Shown: positions 41,124-49,735 of the stretch, in pieces | Position numbering within the stretch: position 1 is the first letter of the stretch | Layout of the letters: every line of letters starts with the position of its first letter | NCBI GenBank assembly: GCA_964459325.1 | Contig: CAYWKU010000005.1 | Location: forward strand, 95,936 to 159,935 | Length of the DNA: 64,000 nt | Direction of reading: 5' to 3' | Origin: CAYWKU01 sp964459325 | GTDB taxonomy: Bacteria; RBG-13-61-14; CAYWKU01 | Notes under the pieces: generated by a model | What the model saw: the letters and a program-made list of their open reading frames with translations, nothing else | Database searches by the model: none | What the model was told of the DNA's origin: nothing | Position numbers and translations under genes: made by a program

Positions 41124-41899
41124 TGTACTTCTACGTGGAAAAGACCGGTTTCCTGCATTCCGCGCACCCGGTAACCAAGACGGTGGCGCTGTTGGGGATG
41201 TTCGCGGCGGCGATGCTGGTCGAGCATCCGCTGTGGGTTTGCGTGCCGTTGTTGTTTGTGCTGGTGGCTATGCTGGAAAGCGGCGCTTCCCGGAAGGTAG
41301 GTAAGTTGCTGATATTATTGGCGATTCTGATAGTGCTGAGCGTCTATATATGGACTTTTGTATATTATAAGGACGCGGGGGGCGAGTATTTTTCGGTGGG
41401 TGGATGGTTCATACCACGGCGCAGCTTTTTGTTCGGGCTGGGGATGGGCATGAGGATTTCGGTGATGCTGCTGGCGGGGCTGGTGTTTCTGGCATCCACC
41501 CGGGTGGAGGATTTTACCAACGGTCTGCATCGCGCGGGGTTACCGTACGGGTTGTGTTTCGGACTGAGCCTGAGCTTTCGTCTCCTGCCGACGTTTCTGG
41601 AGGTGGTGACTACCGTAAGGGAAGCCCAGCGCTCGCGCGGCCTCGACCTCGACTCGGGAGGCCCGGTGGCCAAGGCCCGCAAGCACATACCGCTTTTGGC
41701 GCCGGTGTTCGTCTCCAGCATCCGCCACAGTGATGACATGGCGCTGGCGCTGGAATCGAGGGGGTTCGGCAGGTCGAACCCGAGAACGTACCTGACCGAG
41801 TATCACTTCGGAATAAGAGATGTTATATTGCTGATATTGATGGCCGGCATAATCGGGTTTCTGATATGGTTGAGAGTAATGGGTGTGGGAGGGCTTTGA
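41123..41899 (+). CDS. ECF transporter T component (EcfT)
   Basis: 258 residues with about six membrane helices. The two cytoplasmic coupling motifs are visible: VVTTVREAQRSRGLDLD (A-R-G type, about 167-183) and MALALESRGFGRS (about 206-218), which insert into the grooves of the ATPases. It transmits ATP hydrolysis to the S component. Its first base is the last base of the fused S-A-A gene, indicating tight translational coupling. Confidence 0.92.
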   Translation: MYFYVEKTGFLHSAHPVTKTVALLGMFAAAMLVEHPLWVCVPLLFVLVAMLESGASRKVGKLLILLAILIVLSVYIWTFVYYKDAGGEYFSVGGWFIPRRSFLFGLGMGMRISVMLLAGLVFLASTRVEDFTNGLHRAGLPYGLCFGLSLSFRLLPTFLEVVTTVREAQRSRGLDLDSGGPVAKARKHIPLLAPVFVSSIRHSDDMALALESRGFGRSNPRTYLTEYHFGIRDVILLILMAGIIGFLIWLRVMGVGGL

Positions 41900-41917
41900 T
41901 TGTGGCCGCTTGGGATA

Positions 41918-41984
41918 TATGGTAGGCGCGACACTCTTGTCGCGCAAAGGAAGAATGCCCGGCAGGAGTGCCGGGCCTACCATA
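41918..41984. repeat. Two-hairpin palindromic repeat with inverted ends, copy 2
   Basis: Inverted ends TATGGTAGGC and GCCTACCATA enclose GCGCGACA-CTCT-TGTCGCGC (41926-41945) and GCCCGGCA-GGAG-TGCCGGGC (41957-41976). The layout matches 17548-17625, with the second hairpin changed in sequence but not in shape. It lies just after ecfT and may also attenuate transcription. Confidence 0.8.
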
Positions 41985-42105
41985 AAATGGGGTTTTTACG
42001 GATTTGTGCTTAAGCCCGCTTGAAAATAATGCGGGTTTTTTCTATTTTGTTAGCTACGACTTGGCGGAAGAGGCCGGTTGATGTTTTCCGGGAGGAGTGA
42101 AGCTC

Positions 42106-43026
42106 ATGGTGGATAAATCGAAGAAAATCTGGCTGGACGGCGAATTTGTCGACTGGGACAAGGCCCAAGTGCACCTTTTGACTCATACCCTTCATTACGG
42201 CTACGGAGTGTTCGAGGGTACCCGATGCTACAAGCTCAAGGAGGGCGGCAGCGCCATATGGCGGCTCGATGACCACGTGAACCGCCTTTTCAACAGCGCC
42301 AAAATACTGGGCATGACCATCCCGTACTCGAGGAAAGAGATAATAGACGCCAGCGTCGAGGGGGTGAGGCTCAACGAGCTGCAGGAATGTTACCTGCGCC
42401 ACATCGCCTTCATGGGCGACGGTGCGATGGGGCTGTATGCCGACAACCCGATAAGGGTGGGCATCGCAATATGGGAATGGGGCGCGTATCTCGGCGACGA
42501 GGGACTGAAAAACGGCATCAGGGCCAAGATTTCCAGCTACACCCGCTACGAAGTAAACACCGCCATGACCAAGGCGAAAGCCTGCGGCTATTACATCAAC
42601 TCCATACTGGCCAAGCGCGAGGCCGTGGTTACCGGTTTCGACGAGGCCATCATGCTGGACCCGGACGGATATATAAGCGAAGCCAGCGGGGAGAACCTTT
42701 TTGCCGTCAAGAACGGCGAGATACTCACGCCGCCCATGGGCTCCAGCATACTCGGAGGCATCACCCGCGATTCGCTGATAAACATCGCCAAGGACAGGGG
42801 TTATCCGGTGAAGGAGGAGCGTTTCGCGCGGGACGTGCTCTACACGGTGGACGAAGTTTTCCTCACCGGCACCGCCGCCGAGGTTACTCCCGTAAGGGAA
42901 ATCGACTTCCGCACCATAGGCGACGGCGAGCCGGGGCCGGTGTCGCTGGAGCTGCAGGACGCATTTTTCGAGGCCGCGCGGGGCGTTAACAAAACATACT
43001 CCGACTGGTTGACGCCGGTCGGCTGA
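42106..43026 (+). CDS. ilvE: Branched-chain amino acid aminotransferase
   Basis: 306-residue class IV PLP enzyme. Landmarks are LHYGYGVFEGTRCY, LRHIAFMGDG, the Schiff-base Lys158 in TAMTKAKACGYYIN, EASGENLFAVKNG and FLTGTAAEVTPVREID. It interconverts Leu/Ile/Val with their 2-oxoacids. ATG at 42106 follows GGGAGGAG; the GTG at 42097 overlaps the ribosome site and is rejected. Confidence 0.95.
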   Translation: MVDKSKKIWLDGEFVDWDKAQVHLLTHTLHYGYGVFEGTRCYKLKEGGSAIWRLDDHVNRLFNSAKILGMTIPYSRKEIIDASVEGVRLNELQECYLRHIAFMGDGAMGLYADNPIRVGIAIWEWGAYLGDEGLKNGIRAKISSYTRYEVNTAMTKAKACGYYINSILAKREAVVTGFDEAIMLDPDGYISEASGENLFAVKNGEILTPPMGSSILGGITRDSLINIAKDRGYPVKEERFARDVLYTVDEVFLTGTAAEVTPVREIDFRTIGDGEPGPVSLELQDAFFEAARGVNKTYSDWLTPVG

Positions 43027-43091
43027 AAAAGACGATTGGCAAGCCGGGAAAATTGTTGATTAAACCGAGGGTTACAAAGGGGCCGGGTGTG

Positions 43092-43514
43092 ATGAAGGCG
43101 GTGTTCATAGCCTTCGTTCTCCCGGCTTTGCTGTTTTCATACGCTCACGCCGATGAAAAGAAGAAAGAGCCGGAAGAAACGTGGCGCACCTTTGAAGCGC
43201 CCTATAACCGGGTGTGGAACCAGACGGTAAGGATAGTGATAGGGCGGTGGAAGTACGCCGTTCGCGCCGCCGACCCGAAGCAGGGCTACCTGGCCACCTG
43301 GCCGAAAACCACTCAGTCCACCGGAAAATTCAAAAGGCGCATTACCATAAACGTCAATGTCAAGAAAGCGCCGGAAGGCACGCTGGTCACCGTATCCTGC
43401 CTTATCGAGGAGTATCGCCCCATAAAAGGCGCCGACAAGGGCAGGTGGATGGCCTTGCCCAGCGACGGCAGTTGCGAAAAGAGACTGCTCGACACGCTGG
43501 GACAAAGCTTGTGA
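43092..43514 (+). CDS. Small periplasmic protein of unknown function
   Basis: 140 residues. MKAVFIAFVLPALLFSYAHA is a clean signal peptide. The mature domain (WRTFEAPYNRVWNQTVRIVIG; GYLATWPKTTQSTGKFKRRI; EGTLVTVSCLIEEYRP) looks like a small alpha/beta sandwich of the lipoprotein NMB1124/BamC-like or DUF type. I cannot name a family. ATG at 43092 is chosen because the signal peptide starts there. Confidence 0.65.
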   Translation: MKAVFIAFVLPALLFSYAHADEKKKEPEETWRTFEAPYNRVWNQTVRIVIGRWKYAVRAADPKQGYLATWPKTTQSTGKFKRRITINVNVKKAPEGTLVTVSCLIEEYRPIKGADKGRWMALPSDGSCEKRLLDTLGQSL

Positions 43515-43580
43515 AAATTGCCATTTGCCATAAATTATCCTTTATAATCAACCAGTTATAGCTTTTATTCTCAAGGCCTA

Positions 43581-43627
43581 TTGACAACTGAATTTACTTG
43601 GTTAAAATAGGACTGAATAGTCAGTCC
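43581..43627 (+). promoter_or_regulatory. Promoter and FadR/TetR-type operator of the TetR gene
   Basis: TTGACA (43581-43586) and TAAAAT (43603-43608) are 16 bases apart. Immediately downstream is a perfect inverted repeat GGACTGA-ATAG-TCAGTCC (43610-43627), very similar in form to operators of TetR-type fatty-acid-degradation repressors (TGAATGA-spacer-TCATTCA). It would cover the transcription start, so autorepression by the downstream TetR protein is expected. Confidence 0.8.
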
Positions 43628-43667
43628 GAATTTAATCCCGGAATGGAGACTTCCGGAGGAGAGTCGA

Positions 43668-44696
43668 TTGAAAATGGATGACGATTACAATGCACTTATA
43701 ACTTCCGGCGGAAGGAATTTCCCTTTATACGCGGAACTCGGAAGATACTTTTCGACGGACGGCAAGCTGGACGAGCAATCATTTCGCGCCATAATCCGTG
43801 AATCTTTGGAGCGTATAAAGAGCGATAGTTCACGGGAGGATTTTCATGAAAAGGCGCAGGGGTGGTTGACTTCGTACCTGGAAGAAGTACTGGCCTACCT
43901 TAGCGATAAGGGGATGTCTCAGGCTTCCTTCAGGATTTTTCAGGCCGCGCTTGAGGAAGCTTTGAAGTGCGACATAAAGAACCTGAACCTTTCGACCTCT
44001 TCTCTCAGAGAAATGCTGTCGGGGGTTCCCGTGAAATCGGAGCAACCTTGTTCGAGGAAGCATGCTCCGGAGGAAAAAAAGAAGAAGATATTCGACGCTG
44101 CGCTCCAGGTTTTTTCAAAGCGCGGGTTTCACGAAGCCACCCTGGACGAAATCACCTCCATGGCGGGTGTGGGTAAAGGCACGGTGTACAGAAATTTCAG
44201 GAGTAAGGAGGAGCTTCTGGACCAGCTTTTAATTCATAAAAGCCAGCTTATCGTGGACAAGTTCACTGAGATATTTTCCCGGCCCGGCGATTTACTGGAG
44301 CAGATTCAGAAAACCATCGAAGTGTACATCTGCTTCATAGAAAAAAATCACGTCCTTTACAGGCTCATTCAGAACGAAGCGATAGTTAAGCGCTCGGGCA
44401 GCCGGGCCATGTTTTACGATTACCTGATATCCAATCTTCCGATGATAAAGGAGAGGATAGTGAGCCTGAATCGTGAAGGGCAGTTGAAAACCACCAACTT
44501 TTACACGGTCTGGTACGGAGTGTTGGGATTTATCGACGGGGTGGTTCACAAGTGGTTCAGGACGAACATGTCTTACCCGTTGAGTGATGAAATTCCGGTA
44601 ATTCTCGAGGTACTGTTTAACGGGTTCGTGGAAGATGGAGCTTACGGCAAGAAATTTTTCGTTCCACCTGAAAAAAAGGAGAAAAATACGAAATAG
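43668..44696 (+). CDS. TetR-family regulator with long N-terminal extension
   Basis: 342 residues. Instead of starting at the HTH, the protein has about 135 residues of mainly helical sequence (FRAIIRESLERIKSD; WLTSYLEEVLAYLSDKG; FQAALEEALKCDIKN). The HTH is at about 139-185 (KIFDAALQVFSKRGFHEATLDEI; GVGKGTVYRNFRSKEELLD, quoted in part), followed by a normal ligand-binding helical domain. The start is TTG at 43668, which has GGAGGA at 7 bases; ATG 43674 is possible. It immediately precedes the first dehydratase-type module and probably controls it in response to an acyl-CoA. Confidence 0.9.
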   Translation: MKMDDDYNALITSGGRNFPLYAELGRYFSTDGKLDEQSFRAIIRESLERIKSDSSREDFHEKAQGWLTSYLEEVLAYLSDKGMSQASFRIFQAALEEALKCDIKNLNLSTSSLREMLSGVPVKSEQPCSRKHAPEEKKKKIFDAALQVFSKRGFHEATLDEITSMAGVGKGTVYRNFRSKEELLDQLLIHKSQLIVDKFTEIFSRPGDLLEQIQKTIEVYICFIEKNHVLYRLIQNEAIVKRSGSRAMFYDYLISNLPMIKERIVSLNREGQLKTTNFYTVWYGVLGFIDGVVHKWFRTNMSYPLSDEIPVILEVLFNGFVEDGAYGKKFFVPPEKKEKNTK

Positions 44697-44770
44697 GAAA
44701 AAAATAATTCCCGGAGAAAGGGGTTGAATAGCCCCAACGGGAAAATTCATCAAATAACGGAGGTTACAAA

Positions 44771-46285
44771 ATGGGTAAGGGGCATTACCACAAACCTTTC
44801 GAGAACGACGATTGTGATTTAAGCTTTGAAAATCCGTTTGGCGAACTACCGTCAAACCCGGGTCATGTTTATTACCGGCTGCCCAGTCTTTTTCTGAAGG
44901 ACAGCGAAGAAAGAAAGAGGGATATGCTGCAGGCCGCCGGGCCCGTTGTCGAGTTTTCCCTGGCTCGTCTTGATAAGATGGAACCGGGGCCGGATGGGGA
45001 TAAACTGAGCCGAGGGTCTCCTGAGAGCATGAACGGTATAACCTTTCACCTTAACTGCGGAATTGCCGTAAGGATGGATGTGTGTGATTCCGAATTGTGG
45101 GTAAAAACATATCTCGGCGCTGCTCATGCCTCCGACGATGAAGCCCGTGCGGCGGCTGATGAGCTGGATGCTTTCTTCAAATCGCAGATGAGGACGGTAT
45201 ATAAATACGTTTACAGAGACGGGCGCCTGTATGCTTTTCCTCTGAGGGGAGGAGATTGGGCCCCCGAGGTTTTCGGTTATCTGGGTCTGGATGCCGGTTC
45301 CATTTCCATCAATAGCGTCATCGTGGACGAGCACGGCAATGTGCTGGAAAAAAAATACACCCTGACCGAAGGGGACCTTTTGAACAATATCAAGAAGTCT
45401 CTCCGGCAGTTATCAGCGCGGCTGCCCGATAATCTTCAAATTCGTGGCGCCGGATGCACCGGCAGCGGCCACGAGCTTGCCATGGCGCTATTGGGCGCCG
45501 ATGTTTACGAAACCGAGCTGGACGCGCACGCAGAAGCGGCTTCACACTTGGTGTCGGGTGCTCAAGTGGTCTTCGATATAGGAGGTCAGGATTCGAAGGT
45601 GATGTATCTGGAGGACGGTCTCCTGGATGACGCCGGTATGAACAAAAAATGCGGCGCCGGTACGGGAGCCTTTTTGGATGCCCAGGCGGCCAGGTTGGGA
45701 ATACCGATAGAGAGATTCGGGGAGGTAGCCGCTCGCGCTAAAAAGCCGTACAGCTTTTCGAGCATGTGCACCGTTTTTGTCGGGAGGGACCTTATAGCCG
45801 AGCAGGCCAAGGGTAATCCCAAAGAGAACATAATCGCCGGACTTCATAAGTCCCTGGCCAAAAACTTCTTTTCAACGCTGGGGATAGACAAGAAGAGGCT
45901 CAGAGGCCCCATCGTTTTCCAGGGAGGTGTGGCGAGCAACGGCGGAGTCAAAAGGGCTCTCGAGGAATGCCTGGAAGATGCCAGGGGTGAGCCCTGCGAG
46001 ATAATCGTACCCCTGCACCACGATGTGATGGGCGCAATCGGAATGGCGCTTGTCGCCAAAAGGGGAATAAACGGAAAGACAGGTTTCAGAGGATTTAAGG
46101 ATATTGATAACATCGTTGCCCTGTTTGCAGAATGCGACAGGCAGAGGGCGATAAACTGCGAATATCAGAGGAAATGTGACCTCGTTAAGCTTTATCTGAA
46201 CTCGGAGCTGATAGGCGTTCTTTACGCCTGTAAGCAATATCACCAGCTGGCGACACGACAAATGGAGGATGGGGTGGCATTATGA
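44771..46285 (+). CDS. Extended ASKHA ATPase activator of 2-hydroxyacyl-CoA dehydratase type (module 1)
   Basis: 504 residues. The BcrA/BadF/HgdC-type ATPase domain occupies about 168-440: GLDAGSISINSVIVDEHG, FDIGGQDSKVMYL, NKKCGAGTGAFLDAQ (Cys294) and SSMCTVFVGRDLIAEQ (Cys333). The two cysteines bind the bridging [4Fe-4S] cluster of the homodimer, with the usual 39-residue spacing. The first 165 residues are an additional domain I do not recognise, and a C-terminal extension has a Cys-rich CDRQRAINCEYQRKCDLV stretch. The role is ATP-driven electron injection into the partner subunits. ATG follows GGAGG; the next gene overlaps by 4 bases. Confidence 0.88.
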   Translation: MGKGHYHKPFENDDCDLSFENPFGELPSNPGHVYYRLPSLFLKDSEERKRDMLQAAGPVVEFSLARLDKMEPGPDGDKLSRGSPESMNGITFHLNCGIAVRMDVCDSELWVKTYLGAAHASDDEARAAADELDAFFKSQMRTVYKYVYRDGRLYAFPLRGGDWAPEVFGYLGLDAGSISINSVIVDEHGNVLEKKYTLTEGDLLNNIKKSLRQLSARLPDNLQIRGAGCTGSGHELAMALLGADVYETELDAHAEAASHLVSGAQVVFDIGGQDSKVMYLEDGLLDDAGMNKKCGAGTGAFLDAQAARLGIPIERFGEVAARAKKPYSFSSMCTVFVGRDLIAEQAKGNPKENIIAGLHKSLAKNFFSTLGIDKKRLRGPIVFQGGVASNGGVKRALEECLEDARGEPCEIIVPLHHDVMGAIGMALVAKRGINGKTGFRGFKDIDNIVALFAECDRQRAINCEYQRKCDLVKLYLNSELIGVLYACKQYHQLATRQMEDGVAL

Positions 46286-47328
46286 AACAGAAAATCGGAT
46301 GGTTCTGCACATATACGCCTATAGAAATTATCGAAGCGGCCGGCATCCAGCCTTACGGCATAAAGGAGGATTCCGGCAAGGGATTCGAGGACGTGTATCT
46401 GGGCGATGCTATGTGCTCATACGTGCGGAGTTGTTTTGGAGGAGCACTGGTTGGCTCATACAATTTTCTGGACGCCGTGGTTATAGCTCACTCGTGTGAA
46501 TGCATGCGAAGGCTTTACGACGGCTGGACGTTCAAGCGGGATGAAATCAAGCCGGAGTGTATTTACTTTCTGGACGTGCCCAAAATAAGGACTGAAAAAA
46601 GTATCCGGTTTTTTACCGCAAATCTGGAAGAATTCAAAGCCGCGATAGAAAGAAAATACGGGGAAATCTCAGATGATTCCCTCATCGAGTCCGTCGGGAA
46701 GTACAACCTGACCAGGGACCTGATTGGTAAAATTAATGAGACCAGAAAGAGTGAAACTCCTTCGATTACGGGTCGGGAGGCGATGGAGTTGGCAACGCGC
46801 TTCCTTACAACGCCCCCGGATGATTTCAACGCGGAGCTGGAAAAGTATTTATCCGGGCCCGGTGCTGATTCGGATTTATCGAACCGGCCCCGGGTGGTGG
46901 TGTATGGCGGCCCGTGCAATAAAGCGTTGATTGAATGCATCGAAGAAGCCGGCGCGGTGGCGGTGCAGGAGAACGTATGTAACGGACTGAGGATGTTTGG
47001 AGACCGCGTAAATTCAGATGAGGAACCCATCAAGGCTCTCGCCCGACACTACTTGGGTAAGCCTCCTTGTCCCCGAATGTTGGGTGAGACAAACAGGGAA
47101 GGACTGGAGGATGTAAAAAGAGCTATTGAAGAATTCAACGCCGATGGGGTTATTTACTACTCTATCAAGTTTTGCGCAAACCTCCAGGCGGGTTGGCCTC
47201 TTTTCAAAGAACATGTTGGGGAAGAACTGCCTGTCAAGTTTGTTGAGGGAGAGCTGTCCGGGGAATTCAACAAGCGCGAAGTTCGGACTTTTGTGCGAAA
47301 ACTGGCAAAAAAGAGGAGAGCGGCATGA
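46282..47328 (+). CDS. 2-hydroxyacyl-CoA dehydratase/BCR-type catalytic subunit, small (module 1)
   Basis: 348 residues of the HGD-D family. Probable cluster ligands are Cys45 (DAMCSYVRSC), Cys72 (HSCECMRRLYD) and the Cys of YSIKFCANLQ near 291. These correspond to the same three positions in the module 2 and 3 proteins. The family holds a [4Fe-4S] cluster used for one-electron reduction of an acyl-CoA to a ketyl radical. It overlaps both neighbours by 4 bases (ATGA), so the three-gene module is translationally coupled. The sequence is the most divergent of the three small subunits. Confidence 0.87.
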   Translation: MKQKIGWFCTYTPIEIIEAAGIQPYGIKEDSGKGFEDVYLGDAMCSYVRSCFGGALVGSYNFLDAVVIAHSCECMRRLYDGWTFKRDEIKPECIYFLDVPKIRTEKSIRFFTANLEEFKAAIERKYGEISDDSLIESVGKYNLTRDLIGKINETRKSETPSITGREAMELATRFLTTPPDDFNAELEKYLSGPGADSDLSNRPRVVVYGGPCNKALIECIEEAGAVAVQENVCNGLRMFGDRVNSDEEPIKALARHYLGKPPCPRMLGETNREGLEDVKRAIEEFNADGVIYYSIKFCANLQAGWPLFKEHVGEELPVKFVEGELSGEFNKREVRTFVRKLAKKRRAA

Positions 47329-48662
47329 ATATAGGCAAAAAGATACAGGAGAATCAGAAACAAAGAGATACTCAATTCAAAAACTTCGCATCTTTGGCGG
47401 GCCTTTCTGCCGAAACGATGGATGAGGTCATCAAATCGAGGTTCCAAAGGCCGTGGGAGCAATTGAAGGCATCCCAAAAAAGAGGACGTCTTCTCAGCGA
47501 GCAGTTCCTCCGCTGCTACAACAAAAATCCATACGGCGAAGATGAGCCTCAACTCGTCGCGTGGCGAAGCCTTTTCATGCCCACGGAAATCATATACGCC
47601 ATGAATATGGTCCCCTTTACGGCCGAGATGGCTGCGGCTCATCTTGCAATGTCGGACATCGCACAGGGAAGACTCGAAATAGCGGAAGGATATGAGTTCT
47701 CACAGGATATCTGCTCCTTTATCAAGACTATAGCCGGCGCGATTTTTGAAGACCTTTTTCCAACCCCCGACGTCATATTGACCAGTTCCCACCTCTGCGA
47801 CCCGGCAGCAAAATTCTCCGCCTATGCCGCTGAAAAATACAACAGGCCCGAGTTTGTGCTGGATATTCCGTATGGATTATGGGAGTACAGGGACAATCCG
47901 GGTAAACTTGATTACGCGGTGGATTACGTGGCCGAGCAGCTTGAAGAAATGGTCTCGTTCATAAACGACGAAACCGGAACCCGCCTCGACGAAAACAAGC
48001 TGGCCGATGCCGTCGAATGGACCAACCGCGCGGCGGAATGGCTCCGGAAAGGCAACGACCTGGCTTATTACAAAGGGGTCAAGTTGGGTTCGGGGAGCAA
48101 GGAGTTGGATTATGCGGCCAACTTGATGCAAACGTGGGGTATCCCCGAAGTGGTTGACGTGTATAAAACCAGATACGAAGAACTGGAGACCGCGGCAAGA
48201 GAAGCTGAACAAAAAGAGGAGACTCAAAGAAAACCCAGGGTCGTTTGGGCACACCTGAAGCCGTACTATAAAAATCAAATTATGAGCTACATCGAGCAAA
48301 AAGTGGATATAGTCGGAACACAGGTAAATTATACATACTGGGACAGACTAAACCCCGATGAGCCTTTCAGGTCTATCGCGAGAAAAACTATACTGACACC
48401 CGGATATTGCCCGGTAATTCCGAGGACGCGGGTTTTTCTGGAAACCATGCGACAAGGTGACGGTGTTATCGCTTTCTATCCCAAGTCGTGCAGGCATTTT
48501 CACAGCTCCGCAAAAATCGAGGAAGAAACTCTGAAGAAAGCAGGAATCCCGATGTTGACAATAGATGGAGATTGTATAGATAACAGGGGAGACGACTTCT
48601 TCGTGCTGAAAACAAGAATCGACAGGTTCATTAAAAAGATGGAGAATCAGATGCGGAAATAA
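47325..48662 (+). CDS. 2-hydroxyacyl-CoA dehydratase/BCR-type catalytic subunit, large (module 1)
   Basis: 445 residues of the HGD-D family. Candidate ligands are Cys130 (SQDICSFIKT), Cys158 (SSHLCDPAAK) and Cys near 390 (YPKSCRHFHSS). After residue 300 comes a second Rossmann-like half (PRVVWAHLKPYYKNQIMSYIE). It should form a heterodimer with the preceding protein. No gene for a CoA-transferase or dehydrogenase that would identify the substrate is adjacent. The third Cys motif (SCRHFH) deviates from the GCK found in the other large subunits. Confidence 0.87.
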   Translation: MNIGKKIQENQKQRDTQFKNFASLAGLSAETMDEVIKSRFQRPWEQLKASQKRGRLLSEQFLRCYNKNPYGEDEPQLVAWRSLFMPTEIIYAMNMVPFTAEMAAAHLAMSDIAQGRLEIAEGYEFSQDICSFIKTIAGAIFEDLFPTPDVILTSSHLCDPAAKFSAYAAEKYNRPEFVLDIPYGLWEYRDNPGKLDYAVDYVAEQLEEMVSFINDETGTRLDENKLADAVEWTNRAAEWLRKGNDLAYYKGVKLGSGSKELDYAANLMQTWGIPEVVDVYKTRYEELETAAREAEQKEETQRKPRVVWAHLKPYYKNQIMSYIEQKVDIVGTQVNYTYWDRLNPDEPFRSIARKTILTPGYCPVIPRTRVFLETMRQGDGVIAFYPKSCRHFHSSAKIEEETLKKAGIPMLTIDGDCIDNRGDDFFVLKTRIDRFIKKMENQMRK

Positions 48663-48738
48663 CACCGGATTTATCCGCGCGAATTTTTCAGCCTTGCCGC
48701 TGCCTTCACACCTCGGTGGAGTGTTGGGATTATTGAAA

Positions 48739-48776
48739 CTTATGCAATTGCATAAGCAGCCCCCCTGTGCTATGAT
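48739..48776 (+). promoter_or_regulatory. 18-bp perfect palindrome and promoter upstream of the CooC-like gene
   Basis: CTTATGCAATTGCATAAG (48739-48756) is a perfect palindrome. TTGCAT inside it (48748-48753) and TATGAT (48771-48776) are 17 bases apart, so the palindrome overlaps the -35 element and is well placed for a dimeric repressor, possibly MarR- or GntR-like. It marks the start of a second transcription unit in the island. Confidence 0.65.
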
Positions 48777-48820
48777 ATAACTTAAGGAGGGAGCTTTATT
48801 TTCCGGGAGAAGTTTTTCTT

Positions 48821-49639
48821 GTGAGTAAAGAGCTTTCCGCCAGGGAAATTGTCGCCGTTTGCGGCAAAGGCGGGGCGGGCAAAACCGCCGTCTCCGCCAT
48901 GCTAGCCACCGCCGCCTCTCGCCTCGACCCGTCCTCCCGCACACTGCTGATAGACGCCGACCCCGCCGGGGGACTTAGCTTCGCCGTGGGCGCCGTACCG
49001 CGCAAATCCATAGGCCAGGTCAGGGAAGACGTCATAAAACAAGCCCGAAGCAAGGAAAACGCCGTGAAAGAAAAACTCGCCGACTCCATAGATTACTACG
49101 TCATGGAAGCGCTGGTGGAGATGGGGAGTTGGAGCCTCTTGCCCATGGGAAGGGGGGAAAGCCCCGGCTGCTTCTGCCCGGTAAATACCCTGCTGCGGGA
49201 AGCCATAGAGGCCATGTCGAAAAACTTCGACAGGATAATTATCGACGGGGAAGCGGGCATCGAGCAGATTACACGCCAGGTTATGAGGTCGGTGGACGCT
49301 TTGCTTATTGTGAGCGACACGAGCGCAAGGGGATTGAACACGGCCCGCCTGATAACCGGGATGGTAAACGACAAGAATCTGTTGGACGCGCCCGAGGTAA
49401 TGCTGGTACTGAACAGGGTCGCCGATGCGGATAAAGTGAATATGAAAGATGTGGAAGAAGCGGCGGGTTTGAAACCCGTGGCGATGATTCCCGAGGACGA
49501 CAGGCTGAGGGAGTGGGATTCCCAATCGAAACCGCTTTCCGAGCTGTCGGAGGAGTCCCCGGCCATGGAGGCGGTGGAAAAATTTGCCCGCGAGTTGTTT
49601 TCCGAGAAGGGCGGAAAAAGCTCAATCGAAATGGCTTGA
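48821..49639 (+). CDS. CooC/AcsF-type MinD-like ATPase with CxC motif
   Basis: 272 residues of the SIMIBI class. The deviant Walker A VCGKGGAGKT spans 13-22, LLIDADPAGG is the A'-motif, and Cys117-x-Cys119 in SPGCFCPVN matches the metal-binding CxC of CooC-type nickel-cluster maturation ATPases. IIIDGEAGIEQITR is the Walker B region. CooC/AcsF insert Ni into CODH or acetyl-CoA synthase; neither complete enzyme is in the window, but an ACS-beta-like protein is encoded 4.8 kb downstream in the same island. GTG at 48821 follows GGGAGAAG. Confidence 0.88.
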   Translation: MSKELSAREIVAVCGKGGAGKTAVSAMLATAASRLDPSSRTLLIDADPAGGLSFAVGAVPRKSIGQVREDVIKQARSKENAVKEKLADSIDYYVMEALVEMGSWSLLPMGRGESPGCFCPVNTLLREAIEAMSKNFDRIIIDGEAGIEQITRQVMRSVDALLIVSDTSARGLNTARLITGMVNDKNLLDAPEVMLVLNRVADADKVNMKDVEEAAGLKPVAMIPEDDRLREWDSQSKPLSELSEESPAMEAVEKFARELFSEKGGKSSIEMA

Positions 49640-49673
49640 CACTAATTAACTAACCGGTTTATAATGAAACCGG
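49636..49673 (+). promoter_or_regulatory. Consensus promoter with inverted repeat over the -10 box (GMC gene)
   Basis: TTGACA (49636-49641, overlapping the CooC stop codon) and TATAAT (49660-49665) are both perfect, 18 bases apart. CCGGTTT-ataatg-AAACCGG (49654-49673) is a perfect 7-bp inverted repeat straddling the -10 box, a likely operator. No regulator gene is adjacent. Confidence 0.75.
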
Positions 49674-49735
49674 CTGTGACGAATTTTTACCACTCGCAAG
49701 GCCCGGGATAAGCTCGGGGAAGGGGGATAAAAGCT

